A DNA stretch of 64,000 bases from Nomascus leucogenys (Eukaryota > Chordata > Mammalia > Primates > Hylobatidae), in NCBI RefSeq assembly GCF_006542625.1, contig NC_044392.1, forward strand, positions 91,391,334 to 91,455,333, written 5' to 3'. The notes beneath the pieces were generated by a model, which was given only the letters and a program-made list of their open reading frames with translations, had not been told where the DNA came from and searched no databases. The translations under genes and the position numbers were made by a program. Shown piece after piece: positions 36,166 to 47,712 of the stretch; position 1 is the first letter of the stretch, and each line of letters begins with the position of its first letter.

Positions 36166-36456
36166 CTTTTCTTGAGATGGAGTCTTACTCTGTCGCCCAG
36201 CCTGGAGTGCAATGGTGCGATCTCAGCTTACTGCAACCTCTGCCTCCAGGGTTCAAGTGATTCTCCTGCCTCTGCCTTCCAAGTAGCTGGGACTACAGGC
36301 ACCCATGACCATGCCTAGTTAATTTTTGTATTTTTAGCAGAGGCGGGGTTTTACCATGTTGGCCAGCCTGGTCTCGAACTCCTGACCTCAGGTGATCCAC
36401 CTGCCTTGGCCTCCCAAAGTGCTGGGATTACAGGCATGAGCCACCACGCCTGGCCT
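36166..36456 (-). mobile_element. AluS-type element, antisense, with perfect TSD
   Basis: Full dimeric antisense Alu ('gtctcgaactcctgacctca' form typical of AluS). A perfect 12-bp target duplication TTTAACAAATTC lies at 36154-36165 and 36459-36470. Confidence 0.95.
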
Positions 36457-36477
36457 ATTTTAACAAATTCTAACTAA

Positions 36478-36790
36478 ATCTTACTATATGCAGAAGGCAC
36501 TGAGCATACAATGATGAACACAAAGAGACATGGTCACTAACGTCACGGAACTTAGAGTTTAAGAAGTGAGAGGTAGGAAATGTATATCTTATTTAAAGTT
36601 GTTGAAATGAAACTGCAATATGCGCTATGAAGAACGGTTTCATCTTGCCATTAGAGCATAGAATAAAGGACTTGACCTATTTTTGAGATAAGGAAAGAAA
36701 TTAAAGTGGAGATGCGTACTCATGGAAGGTTTTAAGCAGGTTGGGAAAGTATGACATGGTTAGACATGTGTTCTGAAAAGATCACATAAC
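36478..36790 (-). mobile_element. L2 LINE fragment, antisense
   Basis: Reverse-complement L2 words: 'gcagaaggcactgagcatac', 'cacggaacttagagttt', 'atgaagaacggtttcat' and 'gtactcatggaaggttttaa'. Decayed. Confidence 0.55.
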
Positions 36791-36964
36791 TGCCATGTGA
36801 AAGGCATGTTGTGTTTCCCTAAAAAGCAGAGATCAAATTTTCAGCTTGCTTTTTTCCAAGTCTTGATAGTGTTGATTTCAGTTACTAACTTTATCCCTTA
36901 CTCTACAATATTCTTTATACGTTTAATTTCTCTTTGCTCTATTTTTTTTCTGTCTTTCTTTTCC

Positions 36965-37131
36965 TTTTTTTTTTCTAGAGACAGGGTCTCACTCTGTTGC
37001 CCAGGCTGAAGTGCAGTGGTGTGATTATATAGTTCACTACAGCCTCGAAGCCTAAAGCTCCTGGGCTCAAGCAATCCTACCACCTCAATTCTCCCAAGTA
37101 GCTGGGATTATAGGCACCAACCACCAAGCCT
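36965..37131 (-). mobile_element. Alu monomer (FLAM-like), antisense
   Basis: T-rich tail, then 'gagacagggtctcactctg', 'ttgcccaggctgaagtgcag', 'actcaagcaatcct'-like arm and 'aagtagctgggattatagg', ending at 'caccaagcctg'. The element stops after one arm, which fits a free left monomer and not a broken dimer. Confidence 0.8.
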
Positions 37132-38929
37132 GTATCTTTATAATCTATATAATTTGGAGATGGAGGAGAAATGAGGAAAGGTACTAATAAATAAATAAAA
37201 GAGAATATATCCTATTTCTGAAAATGTTTATAGTGTATTTGAAGAACTAGAGAAAGTGTAGGAAAAAAATGCCTCTGAAAAATAGAGAAGACATAGATGA
37301 GAATAGTTCTTTACAGATTAATTCACAAATAAAAGAATTTTATTTTTAAACGAAGTAGAATTGAACTAGTCAGCAGCATTGAGATGTCTAGCAAAGCCTG
37401 CTGAATGTCTTTTTCAATATAAATAGACTTTATCTCTCATATCTTTCTCTTTTCTTCGTTTTAATCCTGGCACTCTTATTCTTTTATTTTGTTAGTTGCT
37501 TGCTATTAGGCAGTAAACTCATTGAGGAAAGGAATCCTGCCTTTCATTTATTTATTTTCTTTAACTCTGTCTCCCCCCATAACATTGAGTATAACATCTA
37601 GGGGTCTCTTTGCTAACTAATCTGTAGCTATGCATTCAAAAAATACTCATTCTTTCTCAAAGTTATGCTTGTTGGTAGAGCTGGTCTCTGAATTTCCAAG
37701 CATTGGCATATAAAATTGACAAGTATTTCTTTTGTGCTTTCCCTCTATTTCCCTTCTTGATAGTAGTTAAGAAAAGAGCATGTTTTGACAATGAAAGAGC
37801 TAATGTTCCTATATAAAATGCAGATGAACTTTGCCACTCATTTACACATAAATGCCAGGAAAATGAGTAGATAACAGAGTACCCATATTCAATTTTTTTC
37901 TCTATTTTCTGCTTATGTTTTTAATTTTATCCCAATGTTTTTAAAGCTCAAAACACATAGGCAAGTTTTTCCCTTCATAGGTGAAGCTATTACAACTACC
38001 AAGCCTAATAAGACCATCTTTAAAAAATAAAGGAAAGGAGCCCCGAGGAGGCTGAGGATGAGGTAAAGTGATGTGTCCCAGGAGCTGATGTCCCAGGAGC
38101 TGGAGGCAGTTAACCTTCAGGCCCATGAAAAGTACTGAGCGCCAAGGGAAAGTGGATGGAGAGAATTTAGGGTCTTTATGGACAGTTTTCTTTTTCCCCT
38201 GTGAAAGCAACTTACCTTGTAAAAAAAAAAAATGACGTTTGTCTTGTTAACCTTGCTTTGAAGAGGAAAGACCCTGAGAGAGAGACAATAGCAACAACAA
38301 AGTATAAAGGGAAATAAACTCCTATAAGCTTTTTCCAGTCTGCAGACTCTAGTTTGGGGCAATATTAGGGCATAGTCACTAGGCCAAAAACAACAAGAGC
38401 AATAAAGCATGTCCTGTCTCCCATCTCTTCTCAAGATTAAGCTCTGTGCTTATTCCTTATGAAGGAGCCTTCTGTTGTCCTCGTCAGCTGGAAGGCCTTT
38501 TTGCTTTTCTTCACTCTTGGAATATTTCCTAACTTTTCTTGCTTCCATCTTTCCTTCCATCAATTCCTATTTTCCTATAAAAGCAGCTGTAGGAGATGTC
38601 ACAGGGCACATCCTCAGAATGCAGCAGCTTGGAAAGCCATAGGTGATCTGCTTTGAGGGCTGCAGGCCAGAGATTGCACCTTCACTGCTGGGCTCTGAGG
38701 GTTCACCTAGAAGAGCTTTGACCAATCACACCTGGAACAGCAAAAGTGCTTGCTACATTTTCATCCACAGTGAGAAATCCTTGGTTGAGGGTCGAGTTTA
38801 AAATCTAACGTTTAATTATATGAACACATACTCTGGACTAGAATTCATCAACATCCTGGTCATTTGATTAAATCTGAGAGATACATATATAGTATTTGGA
38901 CTTTTTAGATTTCATTTTTAATTATTATA
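37132..38929. other. Mostly unique sequence
   Basis: A weak L2 3' tail may lie at about 37500-37650 ('gcagtaaactcattgagg', 'ctttaactctgtctcccc'). A perfect-but-one 15-bp tandem duplication ('tgtcccaggagctga/g') sits at 38074-38103. Minus-strand frames at 37941-38434 show no domain. Confidence 0.45.
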
Positions 38930-39204
38930 TGGATTGTTTTACATATATACATATAAAATATGTATAAAACAGACACCTAGATCAAGAAACCTATCAGAGC
39001 CCGCACCACTGAAGAACTCGTCTGGCCTCCTTCCTTTTACTCCTCCTCCTCCAAGTGTAACTTTGTTGTGACTTTTAACACTAAGAAATTGTTTTGCCTG
39101 TTTTTCACCTTTATATCAGGTTCTAGCTCCCTGTGCTCAATATCAGGTTTGTGAGATTCCCACATGTTGTTGCAGTAGCTGTAGATTGTTCTAATTACTG
39201 TGTC

Positions 39205-39402
39205 CAGTGATTATCAAAAGGTGCTCCCACACCATCAGTTATCAACATTGTAGAAATGTACTAGAAATGCAAATATCGAAGCAGTTCTTGTGCTGCCAAC
39301 TTGACAATGCTGAATCGGAAATTCAGTGTGGGGCAAAACAATCTGTATTTTAAGAAAACTCTCCAGATGATTCTGATACAAATTTTTTGAGAAAAACTGC
39401 TA
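39205..39402. mobile_element. MER5A-type hAT-Charlie element
   Basis: Starts CAGTGATTATCAAAAGGTGC and contains 'actagaaatgcaaat', 'gctgaatcggaaattcagtg', 'gcaaaacaatctgtattt' and 'ctccagatgattctgata'. It ends '...gagaaaaactgc', the decayed mirror of the start. About 198 bp, non-autonomous. It interrupts the L1M, so it is younger than that L1. Confidence 0.85.
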
Positions 39403-39567
39403 TATATGATTCCATTCTCTGAATACATTGTGATATATTTATCATTCTACTGCTGATGGATATTTTGGCTGTTTCTAGTGTGAGGCTATTATGAAGAGCT
39501 ATGAAGATTCTAGTATGTGGCTTTTGGTGATCACGAATATGCATTTTCTTGAGTACATACCTGGAAG

Positions 39568-40274
39568 TGACACAGTATTTTTCTCACTTTGCAACCCGAG
39601 GACCTCCAGCTGGCAACGCCCCTGCCCAGGCCTTGCTCCACCATGCTACCTGCCTCAGGAGACACCCCGCCCACTTAGTCTGCCTGGGCCTCGCCTGGCT
39701 TGTGCACTGGCTCAGCCTGCCTGTGGCCTGGGTGTGCCCCAGCCCAGCTGTGTTATAGCTTGTACTCATGTTTGGTGGTTCCAAAGTTCTTGTCCCACAT
39801 TCAAGAAGAATTGGGAAACCTGGCAATTGAAGGGTGAGGAGAAGGGAGAATTTTACTGAGTGACAAAACAGCTCTCAGCAGAGAGGGGATGCGAGGATGG
39901 TCAACCACCCAGAGTCTGGTGGTTTCCCTCCCTGTGTGGCTGAGTCCAGGGCTTTTATTGGCTCAGAACAGAGGAGTGCATGCTGATTGGTTTGTGAGTA
40001 TGCAGAAAAGGTTAAAACAAAGGCACCACTCAAAGGTGGGCATAACAGTATAAAAAAACCAATTAGGGAAGGGCAGATATATGTAAAATAGGTGAAAGGT
40101 AGGGATCAATCAAAGGATAGCACACCAAATGGGAAGACAGGTTCTCAATCTGGACCATGGTTTTGACTTGTAGCTTAACTTTCAGGCTTTAAACTGTCTT
40201 TGGCTTGGAGGTAGGGTTTCACTGGGGACCCGCCCCTGTCTGCCTAGGCATTTGTCTGCCTCCTGCCACTATCA
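39568..40274 (-). mobile_element. Solo LTR, probably class I ERV, inserted in L1M
   Basis: A 707-bp GC-rich block with TGACACAG at its left edge and CCACTATCA at its right edge, that is TG...CA on the minus strand. On that strand it reads 'ccaataaaagccctggac' (polyadenylation region near 39960) and has a GC-rich end. The flanking L1 contributes degraded 5-bp target repeats GGAAG (39563-39567) and GGAGT (40275-40279). It resembles LTRs of the LTR8/HUERS-P3 type, but I do not assert that name. Open frames at 39491-39859 are compositional. Confidence 0.75.
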
Positions 40275-40690
40275 GGAGTATAAAGTCTGGGTCATAGGAT
40301 ATGTTTTTGGTCAGCAATATGGTAGACAGTCCTATACAGTTTCCAAGTGGTTACACTAGTTTATATTCCCCAGCAGAATATGAGTTTGTTTCTTAATATC
40401 CTTACCAAAAATGTACTTCGTGTTCATTTTATTTTTAGCCATTCTCATGAGTGGTGGTGGTATCTCATTGATGTTTTAGTATATATTTCTCTAATGACTA
40501 GTGAGATTGAGTACTTTGTTCTATACCCATTTGCCATTTCTCTATCTTCTTTGATGAAGTCTATATTCAAATCTTTTCCCATTTTTCTATTAGGCAGTTT
40601 CCTTTTATCTCACTGATTTTTAGATATAAGTCTTTGTCAGATAAGTGTACGGCAAATATCTTTTTCCACTTTGTGGGTTACAAAGCAGTC

Positions 40691-41039
40691 ATATTTTGAT
40701 AACAAATATTCCCAAAGTGTAAGTATGAACTAAAAGCCTGCCTTCTAACCTATAAATTTTTTAAACATACTTCCTATTTCTCAATTATCTACTAACTTTC
40801 TTTCTTAATCAAACATTACTGCAAGGAGTAGTGGAGTTTTGTTTCACTATGTATAGCAGCTGTGGTGGTAACACCATTCAAAAAGCTATATGCAATATTT
40901 GGAGCAGGCCAATGTCTCACAACAAACTCTAAATAACTCTTAGGCATGTGCACCCCCATCTTTTCTATATCTTATAATTGCTGTCCCATCTTCTTTTAAA
41001 TATGGTTCTAGGTGACTGGCAAGTAGCCCAGTAATAGGC
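40691..41039. other. Unique sequence between two L1M copies
   Basis: No feature is recognised; it could be further decayed L1. Confidence 0.4.
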
Positions 41040-41650
41040 TACGGATGATAAAGAAGGCATAACCAATCTGTGGGAAGAGGAAAAGATTATTTCAATAAAC
41101 AGAGCTGGGGGAATTGGCTGGTTATTTGGATAAAAATCAATTCAGATTCTGATCTGAAGCCATTTATGAAAATAAGTTCCAAGTGGAACAAAAGTTAAAT
41201 ATAAAAATTCCAACCATGAAGAAATAGAAGATAATATTTGTGAATACTTTTCTGATTTCTTTATGTAAAATGAAATAGCAATGAGAAAGATACATAGATA
41301 TAATTATATTACACTTTGAAACTTTTGAAATTCAGAAACCAAACTGAATTCAACAGTAAAAAGCAAACAATTAAATATTTCAAATAAATATGACACAGGG
41401 TATATGTTCTTAACATATTAAGATCACAAATAGGAAAAATATTAAGAACTCAATAGAAAATATCCAAAAATTAAGATAACCAATATACAAATTATATTTA
41501 CAATGAGGCTCAACTGGCTTTTAAATTAATAGTTGTTGAAAAAATAAAAATAAAGCAAGGAGATAAAAAGCCCAAACTCATACAGTCAAAGAAATACAAA
41601 TTAATATTCTTAAAATTAATTTCCAATAATATAGAGACTCTAGACTAGAC
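41040..41650 (+). mobile_element. L1M LINE, ORF2 3' region
   Basis: Recognisable order of an old L1 ORF2 end: 'caataaacagagctggggga', 'ttggctggttatttgg', 'aagttccaagtggaacaaaa', 'gaagaaatagaagataatat', 'agaactcaatagaaaatatc' and 'caaagaaatacaaatta'. All reading frames are broken. Confidence 0.75.
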
Positions 41651-41984
41651 CTAGAACCAAATGTAATTTGAATTAAGAAAAAAGAAGCTCTCACAGATAA
41701 GCAAAAATCTAATTTTTATTGTAGCAAGATGCAAACCAAGGAGAGAAAAGAAAGGCAAGTCCCCTCCCATGTACTAGGGAATAGTGCAAAAAAAAAAAAA
41801 AAAAAGGAAACAGTCTTGACTGCCCTGAGAAAGTAGCGTTTCTGTCTGTGTCGAAAGAAAAAAACAAAAGAGGAAATAAAACTGCAAAGAGTTTGGGGAA
41901 GATTGGTGATGGGGTCATTGATTAGAATCAGAAATGAGAATAAAAAGCAGCCCAGATTTTACAATGAAAAAAATCAGTTGTTTA
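41651..41984. other. Unique sequence with an 18-A tract
   Basis: An A-run at 41788-41805. Nothing else is recognised. Confidence 0.5.
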
Positions 41985-42115
41985 TTATATTCAAAATGAT
42001 CGAGGCACTATGGTTAATGCTAGGTTGACAAAGATAAATGCAGCCTATCCCTGCCTTCAAGGAGCTTAGACGGGTTAGCTGATAATTTAAATAAAATATT
42101 GCTGAAGTGGTTATA
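41985..42115 (-). mobile_element. L2 3'-end fragment, antisense
   Basis: 'ggcactatggttaatgctag', 'tatccctgccttcaaggagc' and 'ttagacgggttagctgataa' follow the reverse-complement L2 tail. Confidence 0.65.
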
Positions 42116-45009
42116 ATGTCAGTATCTTGAACAAGATTTTTATTAAATTTGCCTGGGGCACTTCCACCTAGTCCGTTGAAAACACTAGCTGTTTCTGTTG
42201 TGAGTGTATATGTGTGTGTGTTTCAACTTATCTTAATAGCTGATATTTATAATGATCTTGATTCATTAGAAACAGTGAAATTAAACTGATGTGTTCTGAT
42301 AAAGAGGACGATAAAGCACAAGGTATATTTTATAAGGATTTGCGGCAGAACTGATTTTTAAAGTGACTCTGGCTCTCACAGAGTTAATATGCAACTCTCT
42401 GAGTCAACTGAGATCTCTGCAAAGCTGAAATTCTACTACATACAATTCTTCAGCATGTAGGATTGATTGAAACATTGAAATGAGCTGCTTGTTGTGCTGT
42501 CTTCGAGAGTATCAACCAAAACAAAGAGGGGTGTCTGGGAGAAATAGGCACCCACTGAATCTTTACAGCACACAAATATCTTACGTGGCGGTCACTTTAG
42601 GAAGTCTGAAATAAGTGAGGATAAACACCTGATATTTCAGACACCAAAAAATCTGTTGTTTCTGTGAGCAATTACTATAATTTAAATTGTGTTTTGCTTG
42701 ACTCATCTAAGTAATTACCTCAAATCCATGCTTCATTTTTTAATCTCATGCTATATATAGTTTATTATTGTTACTACCTGAAGAAATAAGTAAAGCATTG
42801 TGAAGTTTCTTTGCTTTTTGCAAGATAAAATCTTTGTTCTTGCAAAATAACATATTTGGTGGCATCACCCAAAACATTACTTTTTTCTAGAATTAGAAAC
42901 AGCATTCATAGAAGAGATCCGAAAGTGCACTGTTTCAAAGACAAGTTTTCTGCTTCATGTAACTGAGTCTCTGGGAAATTTTATGACAAATATCCATCCA
43001 TTGTTTTTGTAGTAATCATTGCATTGTGAAATTAAAATGGACTCAATACGAAGCATTTTTAAAACAATTACCCAGCAGTGAAATTACTACATATTTTCTT
43101 CTAAAAACAGATTGTTGTCATACATACATTTATGCGAAAAGTGGCTGCACTTTTTGATTCAGTTCAGCAGCAACGTTCATTAAACTTGCTTTTTAATTTC
43201 TTCAATTGGTGCATGTAAAGTGCAAGGCTGTGCTGAAGGTTTAGGGTGTGAATATGTGGGCGTGGTTCCTTTTGATCAAGAACAAAACTGAACCTTATTC
43301 TCACCCAGCTTTCCCCTTTTGTGCTGTGTGTTCCGAGCAGCCTTTCAGAACAGGGTCCCAAATTGCAGCGATGTCCCAAATCACAGGATTAATGTGTCTA
43401 CGAACAGACCTCTTATGCCTCCAAAATGATGTACTCCTTGCTAATTTCTCTTCAAGACACCAGCTTAATTGCATTTTAAACAAATGGGCTGCTTTGCTGG
43501 CCAACTTTTAAATGAGATAACAGCAATGTTCACTCTCCAGCAGTGATGAGTGCCTTGCAGTAGATTCAAAACTCTGTTCAATAACAGGTTTAATCTCACA
43601 CCAGCAGATTTACTGCAGAATAAACTGCCACTGAGCTCATAATTAGTAAAACAACAACAACAAAAAAATCCAACCTACTAAATATTATTTTCCAAAGCAG
43701 CAGGCAATCTTTTAGTGGAAAAATTCAGTCCTCGTCTTTGTGTGTTTTATTGATTTTATGTATGATATTGGGAATTCATGCTATGATTTAAGATAATGTT
43801 CTTTATCGATCACGTAAGCAGTTGTTTAGCTATCCAGTAACAAAATGGTGCTCCCATTCACAGAATATGGGACATACATAGCCAGGAGACTACAGTGCTA
43901 CTCTCTTTAATGTTAATTTCTTTTTTTTTCCCTACAAGCATATTCACTGCTGGAAAACAATGGCAAAAAAGCATTTGTGCTTTAGAAACAATCTTCTCAT
44001 AATTTTCTTTGTTGCAGCTATTAGTGGCCAATTGTGATTCAGTGAAAACCTCGTTCAACAAACAGATGTTACAAAGTATATTTTCTGCTTGCTGCATCTA
44101 AACAAATATTAATGAGGTAATTGGAACTATTAAGGAAAAAGGAGTGTTTTGCAAGTATTTATGATTTCATGTATAAGGCTATACCCTTCTAAAACTTCTC
44201 ATTTATATTGCACAGTTGTAAGATGTAGTTATAAAGATATACCAAGCGACACATTTTTCATAATTGTCTCAAATATCTGTGCAAAAAATTCATGATATAA
44301 TTCAAAACCTTGTCTGCAAATAAGAGTAAACGAAAGCTTTTGTGCAAAAGTGGAGAAAAGCAGTTATAGGCATTTTTTTAAAAACCCAAGTACATTATAT
44401 ATAGCATACAGAAATTTTTAAAAATCTTACTTGTTTTGTCTAAATATAAATGAAAAGTATGATAGCAAAAAAACAAAAACTATTAACAAATAGCTTTTAA
44501 AAATTTGGGCAGTGTGCTTTTCCCAACATTTTTCAGACATAAGTTGTCTTTAGTACAAGCACTAGCTCACCTCCCATCACTCAAACATATAGTAATGGCA
44601 TGTGAGGCTAGCTTTATTTCTGGCATTAACCTTTTGATAATGAGTGCTACATCAAATGGAATTTGAGGAATCTAATAGTATTGCTGTGCAGTTTATTTTT
44701 TTAAGACCCCCAAAGCAAATTGAACCTCAGTGAATCAGACATCATATTCACAGACAATAGCAGTTTTAAGAAATAACTAAAAAATACCAATTTTACAAAT
44801 AAGGCTTTTAATGCTATAGGTTTTCCAAGAGATGATTCAAAAAAAATTACTCATTGTTATTTTCATTTAAATTGCCCCTAATTAGTACTGATCCTGAGGA
44901 TTAAAAGTTTAAAAAGGAGGAAAAGAAAAAACAGAAAAGAAAGTGTTCCTTTTTCTCTCTCTAATTATCATGGTATTTCTAAGTCATGCAACCAAATAAT
45001 TTTAGAAGT
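42116..45009. other. Long repeat-free stretch, candidate conserved non-coding DNA
   Basis: Nearly 2.9 kb with no recognisable transposon and only short TG, A and T tracts, in a window where elements are otherwise dense. The core at 42300-42640 and 43150-43640 has ordinary composition with homeodomain-type cores (TTAATTGC at 43463, TAATTA-like words) and GATAA words. Repeat depletion is a common property of developmental regulatory DNA. Function is inference. The 71-87-codon frames at 43164-43511 overlap on opposite strands and are not credible genes. Confidence 0.35.
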
Positions 45010-45100
45010 GAAAGGCCACAGGAATGACCCAATTCCTGTAACTCACAAAGGAGGAAACTAATGGTCAGAAAAGTGATGTGATCAGCCCAAGGGCACATTT
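45010..45100 (-). mobile_element. MIR fragment, antisense
   Basis: 'aaaggaggaaactaatggtc' followed by 'gtgatcagcccaagggcac' resembles the reverse-complement MIR core. Short. Confidence 0.4.
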
Positions 45101-45339
45101 TTCATTTGTCTCATCTATTATATGGGAACAGTGTTTATTCTTTCATCACATACCTAATAAGTTTCATAGTACATACTCTAGTCCATCAGATTTCAAAGTC
45201 GTTGCTAAACACACACACTGGATGATCTCATCTAATATATGGCCACCTTATAGATCCTGTGCAAGACCATATTCATCTTTTCCTGATCACTTCAATTTTG
45301 GCCTCAGTGCTGCTAGAGCAAACATTTGTTGTGACCTTT

Positions 45340-45600
45340 TTGCAACTTTATTGAAGCATGATGTACATGTATTAAAATGTACACATTTCTAGGTGTACAG
45401 TGTGATGACTTTTGACAAACACCCATGTAACCACCATTCCAATTAAGATATAGAACACTGGCTTCACTCCAAAAATTTCCTTCCTGTCTCTTTGCAACAA
45501 ATCCTCCCCCATCACTCACCACGGGAAATTGCTGATCTGATTTCTATAATTATAGATGAGTTTGGCCTGTTCTAGGACTTCATGTAAAAGGAAGCACAAT
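45340..45600 (-). mobile_element. L1M 3' UTR fragment, antisense
   Basis: 'aactttattgaagcatgatg', 'taaaatgtacacatttctag', 'catgtaaccaccattccaat' and 'tttggcctgttctaggactt' followed by 'catgtaaaaggaagcac' is the well-known antisense L1M 3' segment. Confidence 0.8.
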
Positions 45601-45609
45601 TTTATTTAT

Positions 45610-45850
45610 TAATTCGATATGGCAAGTACTTATATAGAGCTTACTATGTGCTAGACACCGAGTGCTCTACAAATATCACAATATTTAATCCTCTCAACCA
45701 CCATGAGGTGGATCTTATTATTCCTGTTGTACAGATGGTTAAACAGAAGCCCAGAGAGATTAAGTAAATAGTCTAAGGTCACATAGTGGGTAGATGATAG
45801 ACCTAGAATTTTAGCCCAATAGTCTAGTTCCAGAGCCTATGCCCTACCTC
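45610..45850 (-). mobile_element. MIR SINE, antisense, copy 1
   Basis: Reverse-complement MIR in order: 'cttactatgtgctagacacc', 'tatttaatcctctcaaccac', 'ttattcctgttgtacagatg', 'agcccagagagattaagtaa', 'taaggtcacatagtgggtag' and 'ctagttccagagcctatgcc'. Confidence 0.9.
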
Positions 45851-45904
45851 CCACAAAATGCAGCGTGAGAATAGATGTGATGATAAGACCTAAATCTTAT
45901 TCTC

Positions 45905-46130
45905 TCCTGGCCACTCTTCCAAGCATTTACAAATATTAGCTCATTTAATTCTCATAACAATCATATGATGTAGATGATATTTTTCTCTTGACTTCATAAG
46001 TGAAGAAATGGAAGCACAGCAAGACACAGAGTAGTCATAAAGCCAAGACTTTCACATACATTACATCTGAAACTCCAGAGCCTAGAAGAATGCCTGGTAT
46101 GTAATAGGTGCTCAATAAAACAAACACATT
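45905..46130 (-). mobile_element. MIR SINE, antisense, copy 2
   Basis: A second antisense MIR starts again at its 3' side ('cttccaagcatttacaaat', 'gctcatttaattctcataac', 'aatggaagcacagcaag', 'actccagagcctagaag'). The two MIRs are tandem in the same orientation, 55 bp apart. The last ~45 bp ('ggtatgtaataggtgctcaa') read as a sense-strand MIR or L2 tail. Confidence 0.75.
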
Positions 46131-46149
46131 ATACATAATACAAACTACG

Positions 46150-46503
46150 ATATTATTTGGCTCTGTGTCCTCACCCAAATCTCATCTCGAATTATAATCC
46201 CCATGTGTCGAGGGAGGAACCTGGTAGGAGGTAATTGGACCATGGGGGCGGTTTTCCCCGTGATGTACTCTTGATAGTGAGAAAGTTCTCATGAGATTTA
46301 ATGGTTTAAAAGTGTTTGGCAGTTCCCCCCAGCCCCACTGCCATGTAAGACAAGCCTTGCTTCCCTTTCATCTTCCACCATGATTTAAGTGTCCTGAGGC
46401 CTCCCCAGCCATGTGGAATTGGGAGTTAATTAAACCTTTTTTTCCTATAAATTACTCAGTCTCAAGTAATTCTTTATAGCAGTGTGCAAATGGACTAATA
46501 TAC
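46150..46503 (+). mobile_element. MST-type MaLR LTR
   Basis: Landmarks: 'tcacccaaatctcatctcga', 'gaggtaattggaccatgggg', 'gttctcatgagatttaatgg', 'ccactgccatgtaagac', 'cttccaccatgatttaagtg', 'attactcagtctcaag' and an end at 'gtgcaaatggactaata'. Solo LTR; related to but older than the THE1-type copy at 31920. Confidence 0.9.
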
Positions 46504-46611
46504 ACTATAAGATTGTATATGAAATATATTATCCATAACATGCTTTATATATACATCATATATGTCTTTTAATAAATGAATAAGTTTATTTTGATTTTTT
46601 AGCATTCCATG

Positions 46612-47400
46612 TATGGAAAAAATAAACTCAAAGTGTTTTTTCTATTCTGTCACTCAACAACAATCAATACAAAATGCTTCTGTGACCAAATGCATGGGGA
46701 TTTGCTCCACACACCAAGCAATCCATCAGTTCTGCAGCAGGCGCCAGCTGGGTGTTCTCCAATTCAATGCTGGACTCTATCTACCTAGAGGTAGCATCAG
46801 ATCCCACAAGTTGAGGCCTCAGTCCAAAGACTGCTTCCTCTTCAGACCTCAGATCAGGCCTATGGAAATTCTGATTAAACGGCTCCAAGTTGAGGCCCTC
46901 ATGGCCCCCTCTTTGGGTTTGATTAATTACTAGAGTGGCTTACAGAACTCAGGGAAGCACATTTACTGGTTTGTCATAAAGGGTATTACAAGGGATATAG
47001 ATGAAGAGATGTATAGTCATGCCAACCTCTAGTCATGCCAACCTCTATGTATTCAGCAATCTGGAAGCCCTCAAAATCCTGTCCTTTTGGTTTTTTTATA
47101 GAGGCTTCATTACATATGCATGATTGATTACATCACTGTCCAGTCATAATTGACTTAACCTTTAGCCCCTCTCCCCTCCTCAGAAGTCAGGGGGTGGGGC
47201 TAAAAGACCAAACCGTCTAAAATTATGCCTTGGTCTTTCTGATGACCAGCCTCCATCCTGAAGCTGCCCAGGGACTTCCAGCATTCAGTCAATTATTAGT
47301 ATACAAAAATACATCACTTTGGATAGTCTGAAGACTGTAGGAGTTCTCAACCAGGAAACTGAGCCAAAGACCAAACATATATATTTCACAATATCACATA
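46612..47400 (-). mobile_element. ERVL-type LTR (MLT2/MER21-like), antisense
   Basis: Read on the minus strand it begins TGTGATATTGTGAAATATAT, then carries 'gtaatgaagcctctataaaa' (TATA-like box near 47095) and ends near 46612. On the + strand it shows 'accaagcaatccatcagttc', 'ctagaggtagcatcagatcc' and 'gaggccctcatggcccc'. A 16-bp tandem duplication ('tagtcatgccaacctc') at about 47016-47047 is internal. The 106-codon frame at 46613-46933 is incidental. Confidence 0.75.
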
Positions 47401-47712
47401 TTCCTGTTCTACAAATGAGAAAACAAAATGGAGAGGTTCAGAAAGTGAAAGTAAATAACATCAAAATTTACAAACAGATTGCATGGTTTTAACACCAAGT
47501 ACGTAGGTTTCTAAAGAACACACATTTTCCCTGTATTTTTTTATGCATTTTTCAGCATTTGCGAGATAACTTTTCTCACGTAACCATCATGCCAACCCTA
47601 TGGAGAATGGCTTCTCACCACTTTACCTGTTAGATAACCAATATGCAGGGGGATTAGACAATTTCCCATGGTCAACTAGCTGGGAAAGAATATAATCTAT
47701 GTTCACATTCAG
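47401..47712. other. Unique sequence with MIR-like pieces
   Basis: 'tctacaaatgagaaaacaaa' near 47410 and 'ttcccatggtcaactagct' near 47664 resemble antisense MIR. The class I provirus begins immediately after and may have landed in this decayed MIR. Confidence 0.4.

Larger units (their letters stand above)
38930..40690 (-). mobile_element. L1M LINE, antisense, split by MER5A and an LTR
   Basis: Three collinear pieces of one old L1 3' region in antisense. Piece 1 is 38930-39204 ('gacttttaacactaagaaat', 'tgttttgcctgtttttcacc', 'gtttgtgagattcccacatg', 'agtagctgtagattgttct'). Piece 2 is 39403-39567 ('ttctactgctgatggatatt', 'ggctattatgaagagctatg'). Piece 3 is 40275-40690 ('ctgggtcataggatatg', 'tggtatctcattgatgtttt', 'aaatcttttcccatttttc'). 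The order and phase match L1 if both inserts are removed. Confidence 0.85.

Noticed and set aside
39491..39859. 122-codon proline/cysteine-rich frame
   Set aside because: It lies across the junction of L1M and the GC-rich LTR; the frame length comes from low stop frequency in GC-rich LTR DNA.
46613..46933. 106-codon frame
   Set aside because: Entirely inside an antisense ERVL-type LTR.
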